From contig UBQX01000008.1 of the NCBI GenBank assembly GCA_900467685.1, forward strand, positions 168,438 to 232,437: a DNA stretch of 64,000 nt, written 5' to 3'. Both the position numbers and the translations under genes were made by a program. The DNA is from Hyphomicrobiales bacterium (lineage in GTDB: Bacteria > Pseudomonadota > Alphaproteobacteria > Rhizobiales > Rhizobiaceae). The notes under the pieces are model-generated. The model was not told the origin of the DNA. It was given only the letters and a program-made list of their open reading frames with translations, and did not search any database. Below, one piece after another: positions 42,217-52,947 of this stretch. Every line of letters starts with the position of its first letter. Within the stretch, counting starts at the first letter, position 1.

Positions 42217-43293
42217 ATGAATATATTCTTGATTGATGACAGTATATCTATGATCTTCGCTTTTGAGCGAGCTATAAATTCTATTGCGCACTGCCAGATT
42301 CATTCTTTCCAGGAGCCGCTCAAGGCCCTTGAGAAGATTGAAGAGATGGTTCCTGATCTTGTGCTTGTCGACTACGAAATGCCGGCAATGAATGGCATCG
42401 ACGTCATCAAGGCGATCCGGGCCAATGCGCCGACGGCGTCCGTGCCGGTCATCATGGTCACCTCTACGATCGACAAGCATATCAAGCTCGCGGCGATCGA
42501 AGCGGGAGCCACCGAGTTCCTGCACAAGCCTTTCGATGAAACCGAACTTCGCATCCGGGTCCAGAACCTCCTGAATATCCGTTCGGCTCAGTTGGCGCTC
42601 GCCGAGCAGGCTGCCGACCTCAATCGGAAGTACGAAGATGCCATGGCGCGCATCAACCGGCGCGAGGAAGAGATCATCTGGCGGCTTTCGAAGGCCATCG
42701 GCATTCGCGATGGCGACACCGGCAACCATATCGATCGCGTCTCCTACATCGCCGGCATGATCGCCGAGGAACTTGGCCTCGAGCAGGAACTTTGCCGGAT
42801 GATCTTCCTGGCAAGCCCCCTGCACGACGTCGGCAAGCTGGGCGTGCCGGACAGCATCCTGCTGAAGCCTGGCAAGTTGACTGCCGAGGAATTCCAGCAA
42901 ATGCAGAAGCACACCGAACTAGGCGCGCAGATCCTCGGTGGTAGCAGCAGCAAGCTTATCCAGATCGCGGAAACCATTGCCGCCAATCACCATGAAAAAT
43001 GGGATGGCACCGGCTATCCGAAGGGCCTCAAGGGCGCAGAAATCCCTATCGAAGCGCGCATTGTCGCTGTTGCCGACGTGCTGGACGCCTTGTGTTCGGA
43101 CCGCCCCTACAAGAACGCATGGCCGCTCGATGCGGCCTTCGCCGAAATCCTGAACGCCAGCGGAAAGCATTTCGATCCGGGATGCGTTGCCGCCTTCTGC
43201 CGCCGCTGGCCGGACATCCGACAGACCTTCACCTCGTCGCAACGAAACGAAGACTTGAACCTGACCGAACTCAATGTTGGGAAAATAGCATGA
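42217..43293 (+). CDS. Response regulator with HD-GYP phosphodiesterase domain (RpfG-like)
   Basis: The protein has 358 residues. Receiver domain 1-120 has D7/D8 and phosphoacceptor D52 (VLVDYEMPAMNG), with Lys in HKPF. The HD-GYP domain has H203-D204 in LHDVGKLGVPD, HH at 258-259 and G266-Y267-P268 in WDGTGYPKG, all intact. It should hydrolyse cyclic di-GMP when phosphorylated. It opens the chemosensory operon and its stop overlaps the STAS gene start (ATGA). CheA is therefore a likely phosphodonor, which would link sensing to c-di-GMP level. Confidence 0.92.
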   Translation: MNIFLIDDSISMIFAFERAINSIAHCQIHSFQEPLKALEKIEEMVPDLVLVDYEMPAMNGIDVIKAIRANAPTASVPVIMVTSTIDKHIKLAAIEAGATEFLHKPFDETELRIRVQNLLNIRSAQLALAEQAADLNRKYEDAMARINRREEEIIWRLSKAIGIRDGDTGNHIDRVSYIAGMIAEELGLEQELCRMIFLASPLHDVGKLGVPDSILLKPGKLTAEEFQQMQKHTELGAQILGGSSSKLIQIAETIAANHHEKWDGTGYPKGLKGAEIPIEARIVAVADVLDALCSDRPYKNAWPLDAAFAEILNASGKHFDPGCVAAFCRRWPDIRQTFTSSQRNEDLNLTELNVGKIA

Positions 43294-43616
43294 AAACCGA
43301 AACGGCAGCCCTCTCTCTCAACGGACCGCTGACCATCAAGTCCATCGGTAGCGCACGCGACATCCTGCTGGCGTTCATCGGTGAAAATTCACAGCGCGGC
43401 AAGACCCTGACGCTCGACATCGATGATGCGCAGGAATGCGATCTGACGCTCGTCCAGCTTATCATCTCCGCGCGCAAGTCCGTGAACGCGCGCGGCGCGA
43501 AATTGAAACTTACGAAACCTGCGGCCGGCAACTTTCTGGCGGTGATCCAGCGCATGGGTCTCCTGACCGGCGACAACAAACAAGACGGCTTCTGGATGGA
43601 AGGAAAAGCAGCATGA
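43290..43616 (+). CDS. STAS domain protein
   Basis: The protein has 108 residues and fits a STAS (anti-sigma-factor-antagonist-like) fold. TLTLDIDDAQECDLTLVQLIISARKSVNARGAKL spans the strand and the loop where such proteins are phosphorylated on Ser or Thr. Here the loop reads ECDLTLVQL, with a Thr as only candidate. It overlaps both neighbours by 4 bases. STAS proteins occur in several non-flagellar chemosensory operons as output or tuning elements. Confidence 0.82.
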   Translation: MKTETAALSLNGPLTIKSIGSARDILLAFIGENSQRGKTLTLDIDDAQECDLTLVQLIISARKSVNARGAKLKLTKPAAGNFLAVIQRMGLLTGDNKQDGFWMEGKAA

Positions 43617-43981
43617 GCGCCAACATTTTGACCGTGGACGATTCCGCCAGCATTCGGCTGACGACCCGTCTTGCGCTGACAAACGCCGGTTACAAGGTCA
43701 CGGAAGCCGTCGACGGAGCCGACGGTCTCGCCAAGATGAAGTCTGGCTCATTCGATCTGATCGTCACCGACCTGAACATGCCGAACATGGACGGCCTGAC
43801 GATGATCCGCAGCCTGCGCAAGCTGCCCGCCTACATGGGTACGCCGGTAATCTTCCTGACAACGGAATCCGACGGTGAGCTGAAGCAGCAGGCCAAGGAT
43901 GCCGGCGCAACGGGCTGGCTGACCAAACCGTTCGAGCCCGACATGCTGGTCAAGATCACCAAGAAGGTCCTTGGACGATGA
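43613..43981 (+). CDS. cheY: CheY-like single-domain response regulator
   Basis: The protein has 122 residues. It has D9/D10 (TVDDSAS), phosphoacceptor D53 (IVTDLNMPNMDG), Thr in FLTTES and Lys in WLTKPFEPD. It overlaps the cheA start by 4 bases and should be phosphorylated by it. Its output is unknown because no flagellar genes are near. Confidence 0.92.
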   Translation: MSANILTVDDSASIRLTTRLALTNAGYKVTEAVDGADGLAKMKSGSFDLIVTDLNMPNMDGLTMIRSLRKLPAYMGTPVIFLTTESDGELKQQAKDAGATGWLTKPFEPDMLVKITKKVLGR

Positions 43982-46002
43982 ACAATCAAGATCCCATTGC
44001 AGTGTTCAAAACCGAGGCGCTCGAACAGCTTGAGCTGATCGAAGCCGGCCTCCTCGACCTCACCCGCGACCTCGAAGACAAGGCCCAGATCGACGCCGTG
44101 TTTCGCGGCCTTCACACGCTGAAGGGCTCGGGCTCGATGTTCGGTTTCGACCAGCTCGCAGCCTTTACCCACCATTGCGAAACCGCCTTCGACCGCGTCC
44201 GCAAGGGTGAGGCCCCGGCAACGACCGAACTCGTCAGCGCCGTTCTCGACGCCCAGGGTCACATGCTGGCCCTGCTTCAGACGCCGAATGGCGATCATGA
44301 AGCGATGAGCGCCAAGCTGCTGGACAACCTGCACCGCGCCGTTGGCGGCAGCGCCAAGGCGGCAACACAGAGCGCCGCAGCAACAGCGGAACAGGCGGGC
44401 AAACCGGCACCGGCTGCATCGGGTCTCTCCACCTGGGAGCTGACATTCACGCTCCCGGCGAATTCCATGATCAACGGGACGAACCCGCTCGGCCTGCTCG
44501 ACGAATTGCGCGAGCTCGGCGAAGCTCATGTTGAAGCGCTTTGCGACAACGTTCCGCCGCTGGAAGAGATCGATCCGCGCGAGGTTCATCTGTCCTGGCG
44601 CGTGACGCTGAAAACCGACAAGCCGAAGAGCGACATCGAGGATGTCTTCATCTTCGTGATGGACGACATGGTGATGGACCTCAAGCAGACCGAGGCTCCG
44701 GCCCCCGTCGCTGAAAAGGCCCCGGCCGCGCGCCCCGAGGCTGCAGCAGACAATGCGCCGCAAGCGGCCGCAAGCCCGGCTGACGCCGCGAAGGCACAGC
44801 AGCCCACCGACGCCAAGGCCCAGAAGCAGGCCGATAACGTTCGCGTTCCGGCGCTTCGTCTTGATGAAATGATGGACCGCGTCGGCGAGCTTGTGATCGC
44901 CCAGTCGCGGCTGAGCCAGATGGCCAGCTCCGCAGCCGATCTTGGTCTTCGTTCGGTCTCGGAAGAAATCGAACGTCTGGCCGGCGAATTGCGCGATACG
45001 ATGATGGTCCTGCGCATGATGCCGGTGGCAAGCCTCTTCAGCCGCTTCCGCCGCCTGGTCCACGACCTCGCCCGCGAAACGGGCAAGGATATCGAGCTGA
45101 TCACGGAAGGGGAAATGACGGAAGTCGACAAGACGGTCATCGACCGCCTCGCCGATCCCCTCGTACACCTCGTTCGCAACTCGGTCGATCACGGCCTTGA
45201 AACGCCGGACGACCGTATTGCAGTCGGCAAGTCTCCCGTGGGTCGTGTCCATCTTTCCGCCCACCAGACGGGCAGCGAAGTGGTTATCACCATCAAGGAC
45301 GATGGCCGTGGTATCGACCGCGCCCGTGTTCGGGCCAAGGCAGAGGCAAACGGCCTGATCCAGCCGGGCGCTCAGCTCAGCGATCAGGAACTGCTGCAGC
45401 TGATCTTCCAGCCGGGCTTCTCGACCGCGGAAAAGGTCACCAACCTTTCCGGCCGCGGCGTCGGCATGGACGTTGTCAAGAAGACGATCGAGACCCTTCG
45501 GGGTGCCATCGACATCAAGACAACACCCGGCGAAGGCTCCGAAATCGCGCTGCGCATTCCGCTCACGCTTGCCATTATCGACGGTCTGCTGGTGCGCGTT
45601 GGCAGCGGTCGCTATGTCCTGCCGCTCTCGGCCGTCGAGGAATGCCTCGAACTGTCGCTGGAAGAAGACCTCAAGTCGCGCGGCCGCAGCTTCATCTCGC
45701 TGCGTGACGATCTCGTGCCGTTCCTCAGACTGCGCGAACTCTTCCGCACCGGCACCCAGCCAGATCCGTTCCAGAAGGTCGTCGTCGTGTCGACCGGCAC
45801 GGAACGTGTCGGTCTCGTGGTCGACCAGATCATCGGCGACCACCAGACGGTCATCAAGAACATGTCGAAACTTCACGATCACGTCTCGGCCTTTTCGGGC
45901 GCGACGATCCTTGGCGACGGCAATGTCGCGCTCATCCTCGATGTTGCGCATCTCATTGCCGCCGGCCAGCACCAGGAGGCGCAATTGCGGGCAGCAGGAT
46001 GA
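43978..46002 (+). CDS. cheA: Chemotaxis histidine kinase CheA
   Basis: The protein has 674 residues. An N-terminal Hpt domain has H46 in GLHTLKGSGSMFG. A middle domain (about 150-235) with WELTFTLPANSM fits the accessory domain seen in some CheA proteins. Then come the dimerisation domain (RLDEMMDRVGELVIAQSRL), the ATPase domain with LVRNSVDHGLE, DDGRGID and GRGVGMDVV, and a CheW-like regulatory domain. No Ala/Pro-free P2 docking domain is obvious; an Ala-rich linker lies at about 240-285. It receives receptor signals through the two CheW proteins. Confidence 0.93.
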   Translation: MNNQDPIAVFKTEALEQLELIEAGLLDLTRDLEDKAQIDAVFRGLHTLKGSGSMFGFDQLAAFTHHCETAFDRVRKGEAPATTELVSAVLDAQGHMLALLQTPNGDHEAMSAKLLDNLHRAVGGSAKAATQSAAATAEQAGKPAPAASGLSTWELTFTLPANSMINGTNPLGLLDELRELGEAHVEALCDNVPPLEEIDPREVHLSWRVTLKTDKPKSDIEDVFIFVMDDMVMDLKQTEAPAPVAEKAPAARPEAAADNAPQAAASPADAAKAQQPTDAKAQKQADNVRVPALRLDEMMDRVGELVIAQSRLSQMASSAADLGLRSVSEEIERLAGELRDTMMVLRMMPVASLFSRFRRLVHDLARETGKDIELITEGEMTEVDKTVIDRLADPLVHLVRNSVDHGLETPDDRIAVGKSPVGRVHLSAHQTGSEVVITIKDDGRGIDRARVRAKAEANGLIQPGAQLSDQELLQLIFQPGFSTAEKVTNLSGRGVGMDVVKKTIETLRGAIDIKTTPGEGSEIALRIPLTLAIIDGLLVRVGSGRYVLPLSAVEECLELSLEEDLKSRGRSFISLRDDLVPFLRLRELFRTGTQPDPFQKVVVVSTGTERVGLVVDQIIGDHQTVIKNMSKLHDHVSAFSGATILGDGNVALILDVAHLIAAGQHQEAQLRAAG

Positions 46003-46511
46003 GCGAAGCAACACACAAGGCAGATCCCCGCGCGATCTGGAAGGGCGCGGACGAAATTTCGGTTCTGACGTTTTGCCTGAACGGCGAGACCTTCGCGATC
46101 GAAGCGGTCATCGTCCAGGAAATTCTTGATCTCCTGCCGGAGACCAGCGTTCCGGGTAGCCTGCCCTTCGTGGGCAGCGTCATCAACTTCCGCGGCAAGG
46201 TCATTCCGCTGGCCGACATCCGTGTCGCCTTCGGAATGGAAGCGGGAAATGTCACGATCGACAGCCGCATCATCGTGACGGAACTCGATCTCGAAGGCCA
46301 GACGACGCTCGTGGGGATGCGTACGGACAAGGTTTTCGAGGTCACCAGCCTCCCCGCTTCCGCCAGCGAGCCGCCGCCGATTGTCGGCATGCGCTGGAGG
46401 CCGGACTACATCCATGCCCTCGTGAAACGCGAAGGGGAATTCATCATACTACCCAATCTTCAAGCTATTTTCTCGTCACAGCAGAACAATGCTCTGCAGG
46501 CGACAGGCTGA
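45999..46511 (+). CDS. cheW: Chemotaxis coupling protein CheW, copy 1
   Basis: The protein has 170 residues. The CheW domain reads [22 protein letters not shown], then [23 protein letters not shown]. It overlaps the cheA stop by 4 bases and precedes the first receptor gene by 20 bases. It couples receptors to CheA. Confidence 0.92.
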   Translation: MSEATHKADPRAIWKGADEISVLTFCLNGETFAIEAVIVQEILDLLPETSVPGSLPFVGSVINFRGKVIPLADIRVAFGMEAGNVTIDSRIIVTELDLEGQTTLVGMRTDKVFEVTSLPASASEPPPIVGMRWRPDYIHALVKREGEFIILPNLQAIFSSQQNNALQATG

Positions 46512-46531
46512 AACCATACTGGAGCCCCACA

Positions 46532-48223
46532 ATGCGATTTACGATTAAGTCCAAACTTGCCATTTCCTTTCTGATCATGATCGTCCTTCTGAGCGGCAGC
46601 GCGATCTACAGCATCAAGAGCCTCGGCTACATCAATGACGCGATGACAGCCATGACCAATGGCCCCGTGACACGGCTTGAACTGATCTTGAGGATCAAGA
46701 TTGAGGCGCTTCAGACCATTCGTCAGCAGAAAAACGTGTTGCTCGCCGCCAACCAGGCCGAGATCGATGCTGCGAGAAGCAAAGGCGACGCCGCCAGGGT
46801 TGCTCTTGCCAAGGCGATAGACAATGCACTGTCGATCGCGACCACCGAAGGCCGCCCGCGCTGGCTGAAGATACAGGAACTCGTTGCCGCCAACAACGCG
46901 ATAGACGACAAGATCCGCACCTTGATGACCAATGGAGACAACACTCAGGCACTGCGTGTCTCGACGACCGAAGCGCGCGACGTCATCCTGAAGCTTGATG
47001 AGGCAGTCAACACACTTGTCGATCTCTCGAAGGAGCAGTTGACGGCCGCAAACGCCGACACCGACGTCGTCTATGACGGCACGAAGAACATCATGATCGG
47101 CATTGCCGGCGGTGCAATTCTGATCGCCATCATTGCAGCCGTCTGGATTTCCCTCACGATCGGTCGCGGTCTGAACCGCGCAATCGTGGCGGTTCGCGAC
47201 GTCGCAGAGGGCGACCTCACGAAGATGACTGAGATTACCACCCGAGACGAAGTCGGCGACCTGCTCGGTCATGTCAACTCGATGATCGAACGTTTGCGCG
47301 GCGTCGTAGGCGATGCGCTCTCGGCCTCCGACAACGTCTCGTCGGGCAGCCAGCAGCTCTCCTCGGGCTCCGAACAGCTCTCGCAGGGTGCGACCGAACA
47401 GGCCTCGTCTGCCGAAGAGGCCTCGGCCTCCATGGAAGAAATGGCCGCCAACATCAAGCAGAACGCCGACAACGCCGCCCAGACGGAAAAGATCGCCCGT
47501 CAGTCGTCGAAGGACGCTGAAGCCTCCGGCGAAGCCGTCAACAAGGCCGTCAACGCCATGCGGACGATTGCCGAGAAGATCTCCATCGTCCAGGAAATCG
47601 CCCGCCAGACCGACCTTCTCGCCCTCAACGCCGCTGTCGAGGCAGCGCGCGCCGGCGAACATGGTCGCGGCTTTGCGGTCGTGGCATCGGAAGTGCGCAA
47701 GCTTGCAGAACGCAGCCAGCTCGCCGCAGCCGAAATCTCGGGTCTCTCCGGCGAAACGGTGAAGGTTGCGACGGAAGCCGGCGAGATGCTCTCGAAGCTG
47801 GTTCCCGATATCCGCAAGACGGCAGAACTGGTCGCCGAAATCTCGGCCGCCTGCCGCGAACAAGACATCGGCGCTTCGCAGATCAACGAAGCCATCCAGC
47901 AGCTCGACAAGGTGACGCAGCAGAACGCCGGTGCCTCGGAAGAGATGTCGGCAACGTCCGAAGAGCTCGCCGCCCAGGCGGAAGAACTTCAGGCCTCCAT
48001 CGCCTTCTTCCGCGTCGACAATGCGGTCGCCTCGCATGAGATGGCCAACGTGAAGAAGCTGAAGACGGTTGCGGCAAAGATGTCTGCGCCGCCTGCCAAG
48101 CGCCCCGCCGCAAAGCCTGCAGCCGCCAAGGCGTCGGCTCGCCCCGCCTCGAAGGGCTTCTCGCTCGACATGGACATGGGCGGCCCGGACAGCGACGACG
48201 CGGATTTCCGCCAGAGCGCGTGA
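46532..48223 (+). CDS. Methyl-accepting chemotaxis protein, membrane type, copy 1
   Basis: The protein has 563 residues. Membrane segment 1 (about 8-30) and segment 2 (about 188-212, [20 protein letters not shown]) flank a periplasmic four-helix-bundle-like sensor with [21 protein letters not shown] domain (about 213-265) and a signalling hairpin with the tip [20 protein letters not shown] follow. A Lys/Ala/Pro-rich linker leads to a tail with GGPDSDD. The signalling part is almost identical at DNA level to that of the receptor at 50485, while the sensors differ. Confidence 0.92.
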   Translation: MRFTIKSKLAISFLIMIVLLSGSAIYSIKSLGYINDAMTAMTNGPVTRLELILRIKIEALQTIRQQKNVLLAANQAEIDAARSKGDAARVALAKAIDNALSIATTEGRPRWLKIQELVAANNAIDDKIRTLMTNGDNTQALRVSTTEARDVILKLDEAVNTLVDLSKEQLTAANADTDVVYDGTKNIMIGIAGGAILIAIIAAVWISLTIGRGLNRAIVAVRDVAEGDLTKMTEITTRDEVGDLLGHVNSMIERLRGVVGDALSASDNVSSGSQQLSSGSEQLSQGATEQASSAEEASASMEEMAANIKQNADNAAQTEKIARQSSKDAEASGEAVNKAVNAMRTIAEKISIVQEIARQTDLLALNAAVEAARAGEHGRGFAVVASEVRKLAERSQLAAAEISGLSGETVKVATEAGEMLSKLVPDIRKTAELVAEISAACREQDIGASQINEAIQQLDKVTQQNAGASEEMSATSEELAAQAEELQASIAFFRVDNAVASHEMANVKKLKTVAAKMSAPPAKRPAAKPAAAKASARPASKGFSLDMDMGGPDSDDADFRQSA

Positions 48224-48370
48224 GACGGACACTACGAAAAGCGGTCCGGCGGCGCTACCGCCGTCGGACGCAGTCAAAAGCAAATAGCAAAAGAACATGC
48301 GTGTGTTTGCGAGGAATGCGTCCGGACAGCGCACAATAACAGGGACGAAGCGAACTTTGGGGGTTCAAAC

Positions 48371-50296
48371 ATGTCAATTCTGACTCAGATGAAAAAGTCG
48401 TCGCAAAGCCCGACTGCAGTCGCGGAGATCAAGCGGGTGATTGCCGCCATCAGCGACGGCAATGAAGCGGCCCGCGCCGAACTGTCAGGCGCCACAGGGA
48501 GCGCGCGTGACGTGCTCGAAGCCGTGAATGCGCTTCTCGAAGCTGCAACGCGGCCGGGCATCAAGCTCGGGCAGGCGATCACGCATATGTCTGTGGAACA
48601 CGACCGTGGTGATATCGACGTGTCGATCCCGGCCGAAAGCTTCAAGGGCACCTACGCGTCGATGGCGCAGTCCATCAACGCCATGGTCAACGGTCATATC
48701 GCGGTCAAGAAGAAGGCCATGGCCTGCATAAAGGAATTCGGCGACGGCAATTTCGATGCACCGCTGGAGCAGTTCCCTGGCAAGAAAGCCTTCATCAATG
48801 AGACGATCGAGACGCTGCGCGGTAACCTGCGCGGCCTGATCAGCGAGATGAACAAGATGTCGTCCGAACACGACAAGGGCGATATCGACGTTTTCGTGCC
48901 GGTTGAGAAGTTCAAGGGCGACTTTGGCGTCATGGCCAGCGGCATCAACGACATGGTCGCCGGCCACATCGCCGTCAAGAAGAAGGCCATGGCCTGTATC
49001 AAGGAATTCGGCGCGGGCAATTTCGACGCACCGCTTGAACAGTTCCCGGGAAAGAAGGCCTTCATCAATGAAACCATCGAAGCGTTGCGCGGCAACTTCC
49101 GCGCCATCATCGCCGAGCTTCAGCGGCTGATCGCCGCCTCCACGGAAGGCAAGCTCAGCGAACGCGGTGCCGCCAACCGCTTCGTCGGCGATTTCGCCAC
49201 GCTGGTTGCCGGCATTAACGGAATGCTGGACGCGATCATTCTGCCGATTGCAGAGGGCAACCGTGTCCTCGAACTCGTCAGTACCGGCGACCTCAGGCAG
49301 TATGTCACGATCGACTGCGAAGGCGATCACGAGAAGATGAAGGACGCCATCAACACGCTCGTCCAGAACCTTTCGAACGTAGCAGCCGGCATTGCCAGCG
49401 CGGCCGATCAGGTCGCCTCGGGAAGCCAGCAGCTCTCATCGGCCGCCGAACAGCTGTCGCAGGGCGTCAGCGAACAGGCCGCGTCAGGGGAAGAAGCCTC
49501 TGCCTCGATGGAGGAAATGGCCGCCAACATCAAGCAGAACGCCGACAACGCCGCGCAGACGGAGAAGATCGCCCGCCAGTCGTCGAAGGATGCGGAAGCC
49601 TCCGGCGAAGCGGTCAACCGCGCCGTCAACGCCATGCGCACGATTGCCGAGAAGATTTCGATCGTTCAGGAAATCGCACGCCAGACCGACCTTCTCGCCC
49701 TTAACGCCGCCGTCGAGGCAGCGCGCGCCGGCGAACATGGCCGTGGCTTCGCCGTCGTGGCATCCGAAGTCCGCAAGCTCGCCGAACGCAGCCAGCTCGC
49801 CGCCGCCGAAATCTCCGGCCTGTCCGGTGAGACGGTAAAGGTTGCAACGGAAGCTGGCGAGATGCTCTCGAAGCTGGTCCCCGATATTCGCAAGACGGCC
49901 GAACTGGTTTCCGAAATTTCCGCTGCCTGCCGGGAACAGGATATTGGTGCCGACCAGATCAACGAGGCGATCCAGCAGCTCGACAAGGTGACGCAGCAGA
50001 ATGCCGGCGCCTCGGACCAGATGTCTTCGACATCGGAAGAACTGGCCGCCCAGGCCGAGGAACTTCAGGCATCAATCGCCTACTTCAAGGTTGAACAGGT
50101 TGCCGAAGCGAACCCGGTCAAGAGATTGCAGGCAACGGCAGCCCGGATGGCCAGGCCGCCGGCATCGAAATCCAGCGCCAAGCCGTCGCTGCGGGCGCCT
50201 GCGGCCGCAGCGGCCACAAAGCCAAAAGGCTTCAAGCTCGACATGGAAACCGGCGGACCTGATCGCGACGACGATCATTTCCACGAGGCCGGTTGA
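48371..50296 (+). CDS. Cytoplasmic methyl-accepting chemotaxis protein with repeated HAMP-like units
   Basis: The protein has 641 residues and no membrane segment. The first 340 residues contain two nearly identical 90-residue units with EHD(R/K)[22 protein letters not shown] and [20 protein letters not shown], then a third diverged unit ([25 protein letters not shown]). This is a poly-HAMP array. The standard signalling hairpin with [20 protein letters not shown] follows, then a tail with GGPDRDD. It must sense an internal cue. Its hairpin has many synonymous differences from the two membrane receptors. Confidence 0.9.
   Translation: MSILTQMKKSSQSPTAVAEIKRVIAAISDGNEAARAELSGATGSARDVLEAVNALLEAATRPGIKLGQAITHMSVEHDRGDIDVSIPAESFKGTYASMAQSINAMVNGHIAVKKKAMACIKEFGDGNFDAPLEQFPGKKAFINETIETLRGNLRGLISEMNKMSSEHDKGDIDVFVPVEKFKGDFGVMASGINDMVAGHIAVKKKAMACIKEFGAGNFDAPLEQFPGKKAFINETIEALRGNFRAIIAELQRLIAASTEGKLSERGAANRFVGDFATLVAGINGMLDAIILPIAEGNRVLELVSTGDLRQYVTIDCEGDHEKMKDAINTLVQNLSNVAAGIASAADQVASGSQQLSSAAEQLSQGVSEQAASGEEASASMEEMAANIKQNADNAAQTEKIARQSSKDAEASGEAVNRAVNAMRTIAEKISIVQEIARQTDLLALNAAVEAARAGEHGRGFAVVASEVRKLAERSQLAAAEISGLSGETVKVATEAGEMLSKLVPDIRKTAELVSEISAACREQDIGADQINEAIQQLDKVTQQNAGASDQMSSTSEELAAQAEELQASIAYFKVEQVAEANPVKRLQATAARMARPPASKSSAKPSLRAPAAAAATKPKGFKLDMETGGPDRDDDHFHEAG
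48580..49119 (+). repeat. Two tandem 270-base units within the cytoplasmic receptor gene
   Basis: The segment from 48691 (cggtcatatc) recurs at 48961 (cggccacatc), a period of exactly 270 bases or 90 codons. Differences are mostly synonymous, so protein-level selection keeps the units alike. Confidence 0.75.
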
Positions 50297-50484
50297 GGTC
50301 AGAGGTCAAACGGCGCGCGATGATCGCGCGCCACCGACACCGGGGATTGGGGGATCACCTGTGTCACAAGACGGGAAACCGGGTCGCGATCGAGTGAATG
50401 TATCGGTCTTCGCGGAAAATAAGAAACGGAGTGGTCTGGAGAGAGACCGCTTTCAGGTAGTTTACACACTCAGGGGCACGCGAC

Positions 50485-52326
50485 ATGCGCTTCACTATCA
50501 AATTCAAGCTGGCACTCGCCTTCGGACTCATGATCATCTTGTCCGCCGGCATGTCCGTTCTGGCGATCACAAACCTTTCGTCGTTGAATTCGGCGATCAC
50601 CGACATCGTGCAGGGACCTGCGGTCAATCTTCGCAACTCCAGCGACCTTTCGGACGCCGTCTTGAAGGCTATCCGCGGGGAAAAGAACGCGATCTTGAAC
50701 ACTGATGCAAAACTGATCGATGGTTTTGTGGCCCAGGTTCGAGAAAACCAGGCGATCATCGACAAGCTTTCGTCCGACATCCGGAAGGATACAAACCCCG
50801 CCATCCAGAGCAAGATTGACAAGTTCACCTCGCTGTTGCCCGACTGGCGCAAGATGCAGGAGGAGGTTCTTCGCCTTGCGATCACCAATACGGATGAAAG
50901 CAACAAGAGGGCCGGCGAAGTTTCCATGTCCGAGGGCGAGAACGCCGCCGGCAAGTTGCTTCAGGCGCTGACCGACCTCAACACTGAAATTGGGACGGAT
51001 CTTCATCAGACCGACGAGGCCACCAACGTCCTTTATGACTCTGCGCGCAACATGCTTTTGATCGCAGTTGGCGTCATGCTTGTGCTGTCAGTCGCGGTTG
51101 CCGTCTGGATCGCGATGGGCATCAATTCGGGCCTGAAGAAAATCCAGGTTGTTGCTGAAGCCGTCGCAATCGGTGACCTGAACCAGGACGTGCAGATCAA
51201 GACGAATGACGAAATCAAGGACCTGGTCGACAAGATCAACGTCATGACCGGCAACCTGCGTAACACGGCCCATGTCGCCGACCAGATCGCCAATGGCGAC
51301 CTGACCGTGACGCCCAAGCCGCTGTCCGATAAGGACACGCTGGGTATCTCGCTGCAGTCGATGGTCGAGCGCCTGCGCGGCGTCGTCAGCGACGCACTTG
51401 CAGCATCCGACAACGTCTCGTCGGGCAGCCAGCAACTCTCCTCGGGCTCGGAACAGCTCTCGCAGGGTGCGACCGAACAGGCCTCGTCTGCCGAAGAGGC
51501 CTCGGCCTCCATGGAAGAAATGGCCGCCAACATCAAGCAGAACGCCGACAACGCCGCCCAGACGGAAAAGATCGCCCGTCAGTCGTCGAAGGATGCGGAA
51601 GCCTCGGGCGAAGCCGTCAACAAGGCCGTCAACGCCATGCGCACGATTGCCGAGAAGATCTCGATCGTCCAGGAAATCGCCCGCCAGACCGACCTTCTTG
51701 CGCTGAACGCCGCTGTCGAAGCAGCCCGCGCCGGCGAACATGGTCGCGGCTTTGCGGTCGTGGCATCGGAAGTGCGCAAGCTTGCAGAACGCAGCCAGCT
51801 CGCCGCAGCCGAAATCTCGGGTCTCTCCGGCGAAACGGTGAAGGTTGCGACGGAAGCCGGCGAGATGCTCTCGAAGCTGGTTCCCGATATCCGCAAGACG
51901 GCAGAACTGGTCGCCGAAATCTCGGCCGCCTGCCGCGAACAGGATATCGGCGCTTCGCAGATCAACGAAGCCATCCAGCAGCTCGACAAGGTGACGCAGC
52001 AGAACGCCGGTGCGTCGGAAGAGATGTCGGCAACGTCCGAAGAACTCGCCGCCCAGGCGGAAGAACTTCAGGCCTCCATCGCCTTCTTCCGCGTCGACAA
52101 TGCCGGCAGCAGTCAGAAGAGCGTGGCCCGCCATTCCATGGCGCACCCGGTTGCGCACAAGCCGGCCCCGCCGCTCAAGAGCAAGGTTGCCGCCAAGGCC
52201 GCCCCGAAGAGACCATCCGCCGACCACAGCGTCGCCGCCCAGCAGGCGCGTGCGAAGGGCTTCGCGCTCGACATGTCGATGGGCGGACCGGACAGCGACG
52301 ACCACGACTTCAAGGAGAGCGCATAA
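50485..52326 (+). CDS. Methyl-accepting chemotaxis protein, membrane type, copy 2
   Basis: The protein has 613 residues. Membrane segment 1 (about 7-29) and segment 2 (about 190-213, [20 protein letters not shown]) flank a periplasmic sensor unlike that of the receptor at 46532. Two HAMP-like stretches follow ([20 protein letters not shown] and [18 protein letters not shown]). The signalling hairpin is nearly identical in DNA to that of the first receptor. The tail is rich in Lys, Ala and Pro and ends with [10 protein letters not shown]. Confidence 0.92.
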   Translation: MRFTIKFKLALAFGLMIILSAGMSVLAITNLSSLNSAITDIVQGPAVNLRNSSDLSDAVLKAIRGEKNAILNTDAKLIDGFVAQVRENQAIIDKLSSDIRKDTNPAIQSKIDKFTSLLPDWRKMQEEVLRLAITNTDESNKRAGEVSMSEGENAAGKLLQALTDLNTEIGTDLHQTDEATNVLYDSARNMLLIAVGVMLVLSVAVAVWIAMGINSGLKKIQVVAEAVAIGDLNQDVQIKTNDEIKDLVDKINVMTGNLRNTAHVADQIANGDLTVTPKPLSDKDTLGISLQSMVERLRGVVSDALAASDNVSSGSQQLSSGSEQLSQGATEQASSAEEASASMEEMAANIKQNADNAAQTEKIARQSSKDAEASGEAVNKAVNAMRTIAEKISIVQEIARQTDLLALNAAVEAARAGEHGRGFAVVASEVRKLAERSQLAAAEISGLSGETVKVATEAGEMLSKLVPDIRKTAELVAEISAACREQDIGASQINEAIQQLDKVTQQNAGASEEMSATSEELAAQAEELQASIAFFRVDNAGSSQKSVARHSMAHPVAHKPAPPLKSKVAAKAAPKRPSADHSVAAQQARAKGFALDMSMGGPDSDDHDFKESA

Positions 52327-52818
52327 ATGGCTACGAACGCTTCTGAATCGCAATACGTGACCTTCGGCCTCGACGACGAGTGCTTTGCCGTCCCGGTCGA
52401 GGTGGTCAGGGAAATCCTTGATTACGAGGATGTCTTCCGCATCCCGCACGGGCCCGATTACCTTCTCGGCCTGCGCGACGTGCGCGGTCAGGGCGTTCCG
52501 GTTATCGACCTTCGGCTCCGCCTCGGCATGTCGGGAATGGCGAAGACGACGCATACGCGCGTCCTCGTCATCGACGTTCCGATCGCCGGTCGCCTGCTCA
52601 CGCTCGGCCTTGTTGCCGACCGCGTCTTCGAAGTCGCCTCGTTCCAGAATGATGCCGTCGAAGGCGCCCCCGACATCGGGGTGCGCTGGTCGTCGGAATA
52701 TATTTCGGGCGTGGTCCGCCGCAACGGCGGGTTCGTCGTGATCATTGACCTCGGTCGTCTGTTTACCGGCGCCGACATGTCTTCGCTGGTCGCGGGTCCG
52801 CAGGCAAGGTCGGCCTGA
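52327..52818 (+). CDS. cheW: Chemotaxis coupling protein CheW, copy 2
   Basis: The protein has 163 residues. It shows VTFGLDDECFAVPVEVVREIL, LLGLRDVRGQGVPVIDLRLRLG and ISGVVRRNGGFVVIIDL. Its ATG directly follows the receptor stop. It differs strongly from the CheW at 45999, so the two may serve different receptors of the cluster. Confidence 0.92.
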   Translation: MATNASESQYVTFGLDDECFAVPVEVVREILDYEDVFRIPHGPDYLLGLRDVRGQGVPVIDLRLRLGMSGMAKTTHTRVLVIDVPIAGRLLTLGLVADRVFEVASFQNDAVEGAPDIGVRWSSEYISGVVRRNGGFVVIIDLGRLFTGADMSSLVAGPQARSA

Positions 52819-52947
52819 TCGGCGAGCGAGCCGTGATCAAGGGAGTGGCGGTCGCCTCGGGCGCCGCCCTTCCCCACTGCCTGTTGTAAACGTGGGCTGT
52901 GTTGAACACACGGGGTGCCCGCGTCCTGAAACTGAGAGAGTTCAAGC

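Noticed and set aside
48580..49119. Repeat array as CRISPR or mobile element
   Set aside because: The period is 270 bases, in frame and inside a receptor gene, with no spacers or transposase.
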